Below are positions 37,201-49,200 of a stretch of 64,000 nucleotides of DNA, piece after piece. Under the pieces are notes generated by a model. That model saw nothing but the letters and a program-made list of their open reading frames with translations, did not search any database and was not told where the DNA came from. The DNA comes from Ignelater luminosus. Lineage: Eukaryota; Arthropoda; Insecta; Coleoptera; Elateridae. The position numbers and the translations under genes were made by a program. Numbering within the stretch: the first letter of the stretch is position 1; every line of letters begins with the position of its first letter. Location: positions 1 through 64,000 of the forward strand of contig VTPC01000402.1 of NCBI GenBank assembly GCA_011009095.1, in the 5' to 3' direction.

Positions 37201-40200
37201 AGTTGTTTGCTTTCTGATTTTTCAAATACACCCCTGCTGCATCTATACAGAAAACAAGTGAGTCTGAGGCTGCCCTAACCTTTTTCTTTATTTACATGAG
37301 TATGGGTGTTGTCCCCAGGTAATGCCCAAACAGTCCAGTCTTTAGATTTTGGACAGTCTTAGGATAATGCTAGTTAGTTCCACGCTAAGCCCCCAGACCA
37401 GTGATATACAGCGTCTCTACGAGTATGTGCACAAAAGATTTCTTTGGTAATTTAAAGGTTTTGGACCAAGCAGAAATTCTTTTAAGAAATATATTTTTTG
37501 TCAAATAGTTGATAAAGAATATTTTCATTTGTTAAGAACGTGCGTCAAACGGTCAGTAACTAGTATCAGATATCATAGATGGAGTAATAGGTAGCTACTG
37601 CAAGAGTTATCATTCCAATGTTAACCTGGCAGTCCTGTAAAGGGTTTCTTTTTTTCTGATTCAGGCTTTATCTAGTTGATCAGTGTTATGGTAACAGTTT
37701 TGGACGTTTTGGGCAAAATCTCCATCTTCGAGCTATGGAAGCCTTCAAATAACATATAGCTTTTTTTGCAGCTCTCTTCTTGCTTACATCAAATTAGAAG
37801 AAAGCCTACCTTTTGATAAATTATTGTGTATTTATTGATACAAAAATATTTAATAGTAAAAATATAGAATAAATAAAATTGAACATCTAACTGGAATAAT
37901 ATTACGATCTTGAGGATTTACAAAAATGATGTTTTGGTGAAAATGTTTCTAGATATCTGAATTCTAAGGTTTGATAACAGATAAAAGTATTCATTTTCAC
38001 TATTTTATAACAAAAACAAGATTAGAAGCAAGTTTTTCCCATGAAAGAGCAAATTTTCTGGCAATTTACAAGAACACCATGTACAGATTTGTGTGCTTAA
38101 GAAATTGAATTTAATAGAGACCGGTAGAGACATACTTAAATAATTAAAGAATCTAAACTGCATTTAATCAACTTTCATATTTGAAATAGATCACCAGACC
38201 TTTGAAACAGTAATGGCAAGCGGTATTTATATATTGGTGAAAGAAATGTTCATTTCTAGATGTAAGGATTAATTTAACATAACAATGCAAATGCATAATT
38301 ATTAACCGTAGGGTATTTAAACATTAATGTAGTAATTATCACTTATTTCTTATAAACCTTCCAAATTAATTAATCTTAATTTTAAACAATAAATTAGTCA
38401 ACAATAATAAACAGAAATGCTCGTATTTATTATTTCAACAGCTACTTATTTGCATTGCATGGAATTTTTATTCTATGACACCCGCTAATGGATCGAAATT
38501 CACGGTCGCGAGAATTTTTAAAGATCTTTGTTTTAATAATAAATTAATTATTTTCGAGATTAGCATCTAAAAACGCAAGAGACATTAACACCTATTTACA
38601 TTCCATCAAGTACTTTTTGTATTTTATTACGGTGCAAATGTACTATGTATATTAAAAATGTGTAGAAATCGCCGTTCAAGTATCCAAATCGATAAGATTC
38701 ATTTACGATTAGCATCCTGATTTAATTTTTACAATGATTCGTTTGACACGCAAAACTTGTTATCGCTTGAACTAAATTAGCCAGGTTCACTATAACAATG
38801 ATTCAAAAACAATCGAAGGGGGATAGCATTATATGCCAGTAATTTCATAGGGAGTCGTATAGTGTCCTATTGTAGAAAATAAACCACGCTTGATTTTGAA
38901 AGTTGCTGGCAATTCAATTCATTATACAACATATATTTTTGACGTAGGCAGGTTTTTTTCTTGTTAAGTATTTCAATTTGTTTTTCAAGCATTCCAAAGA
39001 TCATGTACCTACCTACACATCTAGAAAAACCAGATTTATAGATCTAATTATTTTATTGGAAAACTTCAGCAAATTTTAGTTATTATTTTAAATGTAATAG
39101 GTTACTTGCGTTATTTCTTGCAATTTTCAAGGAAAATTGGACATGCTTTTAATTAAATCCTTGTTCAAGATGACATCACATTTCCAAGAACAATGTCATT
39201 TAAAAACTAAATAAAAAACAAAATAAACGCATTCCTCTGCATTTACAGTACAAGATAGTAGGCATGTGAAAAATCTTTTTTTTTGTAACATACCCGTCTG
39301 CGCTACTACACTATTACATTTAAAATGAGAAGCTATGCATGTTATACCCAAAGGAAATATTTTTCATTTTTCTTTTGTTATGAAAATTTATTTTATGTGA
39401 ACTAAACATAAAAAATTCCAACTTTCCTTTTGTTGTATAAAAGTGGCATTCGACTATCAAATATTTTGTTTCGGAACTATCAATGGTAGTTTGATTTTAA
39501 TCATTTTTTTGTGCAGTGACAGGCAAGAAAGTTTTTGTTTTAAGAAATGAAACTTAAAAATTTACTCCGCAATATAAGTGATGTTACATGCGTTAATGGA
39601 AATTATACAAAATCATCCATCCTCAAACTGGTTTTCTCTACCAAAAACATTACCCCTTTTAATCGTTGACGTAAATTGTACACAAATATTATTTAATTGC
39701 TCGTGCTTGTTTTTATGGAATTGTATGTCTATTGTTTATGATTTATTTGTTTTTCAAAATTTCCAGACATTTAATAACGAAAAAAACCCGTATGTCCGAG
39801 TTCAATTTACAACATTACAAGTTTTCCTAGACGTACCTTTGAACGATCTGTGCAGTGTCGCGGATTATCTAAAGCAGTCGCGACGCAAGCACGTCTAAAT
39901 TAGGCAGCTCGCCATAGGCCTGACTGACATTAAATGCATCGCGCACACCACAACGAAGAAATTCTGTCATAGGCACCAAATACTCTGGCGTTTGCTCTAC
40001 TTTTAAAGCATCTAGTCGGATAAGTGACGACAATTTATTTTTACTTTTTTTTTTCTTTTTTTTTCAGTCCATTTTTTTCAATAATATATTTTTCCACTAA
40101 CAATTTTTCCAAGGATATATTTTTCCACTAACAACTTTTACCGCTAATATTTTTTTGCGATAAAATGAAAATCTTGGAATTTAAACATTTATTTCTAAAA

Positions 40201-43200
40201 GTACATCAAAGATTATACTGATAGTACCAACAAACAATTGATAGTATCAAAACTAAATATAGTACTGACAGCTCTGAGGTACTTCTCTATGTTTTCGCTT
40301 CGCTCTTCAAATTTAGAAACTACATCGTAGATTCTTTCCTCAATTTTTATTCGGTCCCGATTTCTTGATTTCTTGGTACGGCGACCTATATCTGTATCTC
40401 CTTGCTCTTTTTGAGGTTCAGATAGGAACGTGTATAAACTCGGGGGATTTTTCCCCACGACCACTTGAAATCTGTTGTGCCAACCCTCGAACAGGTTGTT
40501 GGTCCTCGAAAAACGTTTCATATTGATTCCATAAATTAGGTTAGGTTAATATTGGAAAAATGTTTTGGGAAAAAGAACTTATGGAAAAGAATCATTAGAA
40601 AAAAAAACAGTGGAAAAACTGGATTGGAAAAAAGAACTTATGGAAAAAATACACTAGAAAAATAACTATTGGAAAAAAACCATTGGAGAAAAATGGATCG
40701 GAAAAAGTGTCGAGCAATCGGTATTGACATAGCATACGCCTAAAACATATTAAAGAAATTAGAACATAAAATAGAAAGCGGTCCGTTTTCTGTTGTACAC
40801 TTTGTTATTTGGACACTGCGTGTTAAAGATACATTCGCATATTATATGCTTGGGGATCTGGGAAACTATTAGGAATACCAAGTTGATTAAGTTTAGTTGT
40901 ATGTTAACTTACTTTTGTAAAAAAAAACCTAAGATTTTTGATTGGTTGTCTTAGGGTGTTTTCTGTCGTAAGTATACAGTGTGTCCACATTTCAGTGTTC
41001 ACTATTGGGATCTCGGAAATTGTAAGAGATATAAAGTCGGTTAAATTAGAAAAGTTTTGGCTATTTTGGAGATCAGTTTACTTATGCTTTTGTTTTTTCA
41101 AGAAAGTTCACGGCTTACTAGATATTTGCTCAAAACGAAATTATCTTTTTTGTTTAATAAAAAGCATTTCCTACTTAGTGTGCCATGGCTTTAAACATAT
41201 GAAAATCATTGATTTTTGTCAGATAAATTACATTTGTTATGTAAAAATTGCAAAAACAAAACAAAAGACGCTTTTAAGATACTTTACTGAGCATTCACAG
41301 ATAGCATCAAATAAGCAGCTAAAGCGTATTTATTTTGTTTTAGCAATTTTTTGCATAACAAATGAATATTTTTTATAAAACTTCACGACTTTGTGTGTTA
41401 GATGTCATGGCACACTATAATGAAAAATGATTTGCACTTCATAGTTCGGTAAAACAAAAGAATAGCTTTGTATGTATCACTGAAAAGTATTTAAGGCATG
41501 CAGTTCAGTAATATGGAAATCAAGTAGGCGTTCCATTAGAAAAAATTTGGATTTACATTTCACCGCCGAAGTAAAACAAAAGACAATTGCGAAAATAATT
41601 TTTTTGTGTTTCGGAGTAGATTTTCTAAAACACCCTCTTTGCTGTTCTTCTCTATCTTTGCTCGTTCTTGAAATATTTCACTTTGAAAAAATAAGATAAT
41701 TTCGTTTTTAGCAAATATCTAGTAAGCCGAGAACTTTTTTGAAAAAACAAAAGCATAAGTAAACTGATCTCCAAAATAACCAAAACTTTTCTAATTTAAC
41801 CGACTTCGTATCTCTTACAATTTCCAAGATCCCAATAGTGAGCATCGAAATGTGGACACACCGTATGGCCAATTCAAATTTTTGCAGGGCCAATATCATA
41901 TTTCTAAGCTCCCGATGGGCCAAGTATGAACACGAATTTGAAACACGCCGTATGCATGCAAATATACATATGTCACCGCTTCTCCGCCCCATTGCTATGT
42001 TCTTTTGTGGCTCACTTACTTCCATAGCTTCATTTATATCATTCCTTTAGCTTCATCTTGGTGATCCTCTGAACACCGTGGTCATCTAGTTTCTTCCGTC
42101 TTATTTGTATGTCCCAACCATATTAATTGATGTTTTTTTAAACTTTCTGTTCTCATACCCATCATTTTAGAGAAGAGGAGATTCCAAGTCTACGTTTCAT
42201 TTTGAAAACATCAAAATCGACACAATAAGTGCTTAATTAAAAGCGCGCCACTGACATTTTTGACTAAAAGGAAGGTAAATCCAGAAACTTGTATTGCAGG
42301 CGTGTTATCTTTACATAATACTCACAATTAAAAACTTTTCCTGAGTGATTTTTGCATTTAATATTTCAGCTTGCTCTAGCTCATATAAATTCTCCTTTGT
42401 TTATTATCCTCATTAGCCAATATACCATAATAATAAATCATTGTTTTTTGATGTTTTACATCATTACTTCATTTTTTCAGTTCGTGTCTGCTTGGACTAC
42501 GGCTTGATGGCCAAACATCATGTTAATTTTCATCAAGTTATATTCGTGGGCCTTTTCTGAAGTTACAACCAACGTTTCTGTGTAGATCAGTCTCAGTCTG
42601 TGGTTTCCTGTCATCATTGGGCCATCATAGTTGCTGATAGGGTGTCATATTTTCACAGTTTCTTCAATCAAAGTCTGTCTGGTGACAGGCTCCACTTCTA
42701 CAATTTTGTATTTCATGAACCCATAGAATTAATACTGACGCTGACGCGACTTGTTGCTCCAAAAAGAGAAAGACAATCTATTTGCTTTCTTGTTACCACA
42801 GATCAAACTTCATAGCACTCCTGAAACTCTCAGTACTGCCTAACTATGTAGGTGTAGGTGATGTAGGTGTTTCACATTGATTCACCACCTATCATCATAG
42901 TAGTGTAAACCACTCCCTGGAAAAGCGTTTGCTTTCTTGAAGCAATGCCTTCCTACATACTCTGGTTTTTCAGACACAAACAAGTTTCTTGTTGAAATAG
43001 GTGAATCATCTGAACTGTTGTTGGGGAAACTTATATTTATATTTATCCAAGCTGGTATTTTATAATACCTCGGGTTTGTCTAAACAAGTCAGTTTTTGAA
43101 TCTTTGATCACCTTAGTCTACGTTCTTCTGTGGGTCTCTTATATTCATGACTTATTTTATCATTCCTCCAGCTCTGTGAGCCCTTTGCCATCTGATATCT

Positions 43201-46200
43201 TCTATTTTATTTGTATGTCCAAGCCATAACAGCTAACTAATATTTTTACAGCTTCCTTTTCTCATAACTATAATTTCAAACAAGACAAGATTTCAAGTTT
43301 GTGTTTTATAGGAATTTTAGAAAAATCAAAATCGGCACAATAAGTACTTAATTGAAAGAGCGCCACTGAATTTTTGACAAAAAAAAGGCAAATCCAGAAA
43401 CCTGTACCACAGAACTGTTTGGATGATAAAACTGGCATAACTTTGTGGTCTTCAAAATTATCAGAAGTTTCTTAAATTGTCAATATCTGAAACAAAGATT
43501 AACTCTTCACTTCCAAAAGAAATTCTACAGAAATTATATATACTAGAACTACTGCCCTTGAGATGAGAATTTTATGATACACACTCCGTATATGAAAATG
43601 TTGCTTGGGTTTTCCATTAAATTCGTCTTTTTCAAAAATTGCTGCTTTCACACTATTGGAATACCGTGTGCGTTCTTAATTAGTTTACAGATCAATGATC
43701 TGCAATTTATCTTCTTGCTCAAGCGATGTGATTAAGATTAATTGATATAGATATTAAAGATGGAAAGTAAGTACCACTTACATTACGGATATTTTAAAGG
43801 AAAATCTTTACCGGAAAGTACACGAAATATAAACGGATAATGCACCAGCAGTTCTTAATACTATTGAGGGTGAGATTTCATTCAGGTGTTTCTAAAAATC
43901 CATTTCGCGATTTGACGTAAACGGATGAGGGTAGAAAGTAAGTTTCGGATATAATACAGACTCCGTATCGAAAAAACAGGAAATCGTATTCACCTTTTGA
44001 ATTCTAACTTTAGATGAAACAGTTGAAGGTTTTTTCAGATTTTTTTTCGAATGATGACAATTGATGAAATATCAAAGAAAAGAATTGTACTTAATCAATA
44101 TCCAGCAATGCTCGAATTTAATTCTAAAAGCTTCGAACAAAAACTCAATTTACAGATTAAATAACTTAAAACACTTTTGGGTACAAACATCAAATCAATT
44201 TTAATACAATTCAGACAGAATGAAAATTTTTAATGTCAACTGCACTAGAAACTTGGAAGTAGCACTTCAGTTTGTGTAACGACCTTCTTTACCTCTATTG
44301 AAGCCTTTATCGTATTATTAAAATTGATTTTAAAAGCGAGGGATGTAAGAGTAGTTTTCATTTCGTTTGCTACGATATTATTTTAAGAGAGTGAATTCAA
44401 TTTGTGTTTGCGGAAAGATGTTTGTGTTTTCTTTAAGTTACTTTTGTTTACGTAATTTTAGAAAAGGTTGACTAGGGGAAGATTCTTGTTTACATAATAA
44501 GGTGTAACACAATTGCAGGATACTACATGAATTGGATGGCAAAAGACACCTTCAAATAATTTGATTGATTTTAAATTTAGTGTCTTCAATAACCGAAAAT
44601 TCTAGCTTGTAATAATAAACCTGATAAAGTATTTGTAACGGATACTTATCGAAACACTTGTTAATCTGAAATGTCTGTCCAACTCGAATGTCCATCCAGC
44701 TTGCAACGCCAATTCACCTTAAAAAAAATCTTTATTGGTCTAAAAACTTAATTGGTGTAGAAAACCCGACTGGTTCTTAAAAGTCGTGCTAACCAGAAAA
44801 ACCTGGTAGTATTTTTGACGGAAACTTAACGAAAACTTGCCTGACGAGCCTGAAACGCCGATCCAGTTTAACACACCAAACACGTTATTAATTAAAAACC
44901 TGATTGGTGTTAATATTTTGACTGGCCCTTAAAGTCATCAACTGGTAAGCTAGGTGATGATTCTGACGGAAGCTCAACAAATAATTCCATTGATGCATTA
45001 TGTCTAGTCAGCTTGAAGCGCTTATAGATTGAAACTTGAAAAACGTTATTAGCCCAGTTCAAAGAGCGTAGTTAGCTTGCAACACCAAACTACTTTGGAA
45101 AATCTTATTGATTCAAAAACTTCATTGATGTGAAAATCCTCCCGACTTTTAACAGATAGATAGTAGTTTTGACGGAAACTCTACCAAGAACTTTATTCGT
45201 CTCAAATTCCTGACTAACTTGAAGCGCTTATCCAGGTTGAAACGCCAAACTAACTAGAAAAGCGATTTTGGCCCAAAGACCTTATTGGCATTAAAATTCA
45301 GGGAAAAGTTTTTATGATGCAAAATGTCTGATCAGCTCGAAACGCCTACTAAGTTTGTAACACCAAGCCAACTTGGAAAATCTTATTGATTTAAAAACTT
45401 TATTGGTGTGGCTCTTAAGAAGTCATGTTAACCAGAAAAACATGGTAGTAGTTTTGACGGAGACTCCACCACAAACTTGATTCATTCAAAATATCTGGTC
45501 AGCCCAAAGCGCCTATTTAGCTTGCAACACCAAACCAACTTGGAAAATTAGAAAGAAGTGGTAATATTTTTAATGGAAGCTAAAAGCATAATGTAACTCA
45601 TTTTATTACTATAAATTACAATATTGATGCAATGAGTTAAAGAAAGCATAGACAACAAGTTTATTCAATTTTGATTTGCATACTACATTAAAAACGTCGA
45701 GAGTGGTTGAAACAGCAATATTCGATGTCCTAAAGAATTACAACTAATTAGTTTAAAATGCATTGATAGCAAACAAACACTGACTGCCAAACTATATCAA
45801 TTAATGAAGTGCTTCGCATCGTATGTTTCTACAGCAAATTGAATATATTTCCAGTTGTGCACATAGGAACACTGTCTTCAATAAGTGAAAACTTCATATA
45901 CAGGGTGGTCCATTCGGTAGCGGAATTTTAAAATTGCCACCATTCGCAAACCACTCAACCGCTTGACGTCATTTTTTGTAGGCATACTCACAAATGTCTG
46001 GGGTTTTGTTGACAAGTGTTTTGATCACAATAATGGCGACCTAGAAGACAACCTATTCGTTGGAACAAAGAGTGACATTGGTACGGCTCTGGTACCAAAA
46101 TGGACAGAGTCCGGCGGCAACACTGAGAGCCTTTAGGACCGAGGTGGACAGACATTCGACCCCTAAAGCGGAAACCATCTCAAAGTGAGTAGTTAAAAAT

Positions 46201-49200
46201 CTAGGCAAAAATTAAATTTTTGCTCAATATTTTTAAAATTAATTAATTGATTTCTTACAAAAACAACAATAGATTGATAGCCAAGTTGGAGAGGACCGGA
46301 AGTGTGTTGGATGACAAGGCAGGAATGGCCACCAAAGAGTTCACTGTCTGAACAGAAGAGAATGTAAAGCGCGTCAAACAGCACTTCGAAGAAGAGGCCG
46401 GTCCGTCGACACGAAGAGCCGCACAGATATTGGACATTTCGAAATCCAGTGTTCTAAGGATCCTCCATCAGGACCTGGAGTGGTTCCCGTATAAGATACA
46501 GATTGTGCAAGCTCTGAGCCCTCGAAGTGTGACCCAAAGATTTGATTTCGCCAATGAAGTCCTCGACCGCATCGAGAATGACAAAATGGNNNNNNNNNNN
46601 NNNNNNNNNNNNNNNNNNNNNNNNNNNNNNNNNNNNNNNNNNNNNNNNNNNNNNNNNNNNNNNNNNNNNNNNNNNNNNNNNNNNNNNNNCGTCATTGGGG
46701 CAGTGAACAGCCGCATTTCACTGTTGCGACCCTACTTCACTCTCAACGAGTAACTGTCTGGTGTTCTGTGACTGCCAAAAAGATATTCGGTCCGATATTC
46801 TTAGACACCAATGTGACTGCAGTTGCCTATAAGGACCAAATTCTGAAGGAATTCATCAAAAAGGCCAGGCTCAATCGGATGGTCAACAATTATTGGTTTC
46901 AACAGGACGGTGCGAGACCTCATCAAACCCAGGAAGTTTTCGACTGTCTCATTGGATTAGATGCCCCCCAAAAGACCGGAGGAGGCATAGACTGGCCACC
47001 CTATTCTCCCGATCTCAATGTCTGCGATTTCTTTCTCTGGGGTTATATCAAGGATAGAGTCTGCAAGAACAACCCTAAGACTATAGAAGAGCTAAAAAAA
47101 ACATCACAGACGTCATCAAAGGCATTACACGCGAAGTTCTGGAGAGGTCAACCGAGGCCTTCGAAACAAGGCTCCGCCACATTGTAACCAGCGAGGGTTC
47201 ACACTTCGAAAACTTAATTCGCTAAACCCCAAACATTTATCTTCAGAATAAAAAAAGAATTTCATTTTTATCTCTTGCAGTTTTTTTATAATCGATTTTT
47301 CAAAATTCCGCTACCGAATGGACCACCCAGTAGTTACACTTGCATTACATTGCACTTTTAAAGTGCAATGATAGAATTTGCTTTTTAAACCCATTTCAAG
47401 TCTTACTGTTTCAAACCTGAAAGGCCCGTTAAGGTTGTGCGACTCAGCTAGGAGCATTAGAAACAATTTCCTGGAAAGTATAAACGCATATATGTATGTT
47501 GTAATCGCACTGACAAACAAGTGAGATTAACAAAGCATTTAACATTTGTTCTTGGTAACCAAAATGACCAGATTTAAATAGAAATTCTGTTAAGTAAACA
47601 TTCTAACATTTTATAAAAGGTTAAGTGCTTTGAAAATGGTAACAGTAACATAATTTCATTATTTATGGAATGTAAGGTTTTTTATACAACAATTAAAAAA
47701 CATCAGAAATTCAAACCACTGAGAAATTGCTTATTTGTTGAATTAAAGAAGATTGCTTGGCTAGTGGAAACTTGCCCGCTTGTTGATTTTTAAATTAAGA
47801 ATGTTAAAGAATAAGTAGAAAATGTTCAAGTGAACAATAAATGTAGATTTGATTGCTTTTTAATTTAGAATGACGGAATAAATGAACATTACCGAGTGTA
47901 CACAAAAAAAAACGAGAACTAATAAATAATAGACTGAATGTTACATCAAAACGGTTTTTAAAAACCTATTTTGTAATTGATGTACTTACATGGAACACGT
48001 TTTTGTTAATTGCTTTAAATATAAGACCATACAACTTAAAATTAACATAAAAGATGAATACCTTTTACCAGCAATCATTGTTACGTAATTTTTCTTTGTT
48101 TCAGTTACCTTTCTGCGTAATTGCAGACCATAAAACATCGAGTATAGTAATAGCAATTCGTGGTTCGATTTCCCTGCGTGACATTTTTACGGATTTGAGT
48201 GCGGCAAGTGATCGTTTCGAAGTGCCCGGATTTCCACCAGATACAATGGCCCATAAAGGCATGGTAGAAGGGGCGAATTATGTTGCTAAAAGACTGAAAG
48301 AAGTTGGAATCGTCGATAAAGCACTTGCTTTATATCCCGAATACGATTTAATACTAACTGGTCATAGTTTAGGTGCCGGTGTTGCATGTCTTCTTGCCTT
48401 AAAAATTCGACCTAAATATCCTGATCTCAAAGTGTACGCGTTTGCCACACCAGGTAGGTACCTGTATAAAAATTAATTTTTCTGTACTTTGCGGTTTATT
48501 AAAGATTCTCGGCACGTTTTCATTTAACAGCTGGGTTACTTAGCAGAGAAGCGGCAAGATTGACTGAAAGTTTTATTTTTACCGTCGGCGTTGGAGACGA
48601 TTTTGTTATGAGGCTAGGGGTTGATAGCATTGAAAATCTTAGAACTAGCATTATGCAAGTACTTCATGCAAGTTGCTTACCTAAGGTATGTTTGCGTAAC
48701 TGTTAATTCTCCACTCGTTAATAAACAATGTTTACTATTTTCAGTATCGTGTAGTCTTAAATGGATGCGGCTATGCACTTTTTGGCGTTCCTACTGGTGA
48801 TCTAGAGACTACTTGGAGAGACGACGTCGGAACTACCTCCTCTGGGAGATCGCCTCTGTTAGAATCTCGAACAATTCAAACAATCGCTGCAGCTACGGTA
48901 CGTTAAAAAATTAGAATTAATACAGTTTCCATTGTATTGGTCAATATGATTGCTTTTGTTTTTTTGCATATGGGTTAAATTTCGTTACTAACACAAAAGT
49001 ATGCGGAAATGTTTATAAAGTAAAAGTATTAACTTTCAGGAAGCTGGTTTGCTTTCTAGAGATATTAGTCAGCGAAGATTTTCCCGAATAAGACTTTTTA
49101 CAGCTGGACGAATTTTACACATAGTTAGTAGGAAAAAGACCAAAGCAGAAAGGTACGGTTTTAGTTTTTTATGTTGTTTTTATTTCCTTGTTTTTTGTTT

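Larger units (their letters stand above)
45901..47330 (+). mobile_element. Degenerate mariner-superfamily element with an assembly gap
   Basis: The terminal repeats start CAGGGTGGTCCATTCGGTAG on the left and its near complement ends the right (one mismatch near the tip), with TA on both sides (45899-45900 and 47331-47332). The element is 1430 bp as assembled, in the same orientation as the host gene, inside DAGL-beta intron 4. A run of 100 N at 46590-46689 replaces part of the transposase, so the true length is unknown. Confidence 0.92.
35009..48104. other. DAGL-beta intron 4 (13.1 kb)
   Basis: It begins GTAAGT and ends TTTGTTTCAG. It holds retrotransposon scraps, a MULE-like fragment, a foldback element, a tandem array and a broken mariner (listed separately). 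35440-36350 is less AT-rich and probably old transposon sequence without a clear family. 37250-39540 and 47331-48104 show nothing nameable. A 106-codon frame at 39578-39898 is unrecognised. Confidence 0.8.

Noticed and set aside
40938-42025. Two frames (146 codons + and 105 codons -) that share the peptide [20 protein letters not shown]
   Set aside because: They read the two inverted arms of one transposon, so the shared peptide is produced by the palindrome and is not evidence of paralogous genes.
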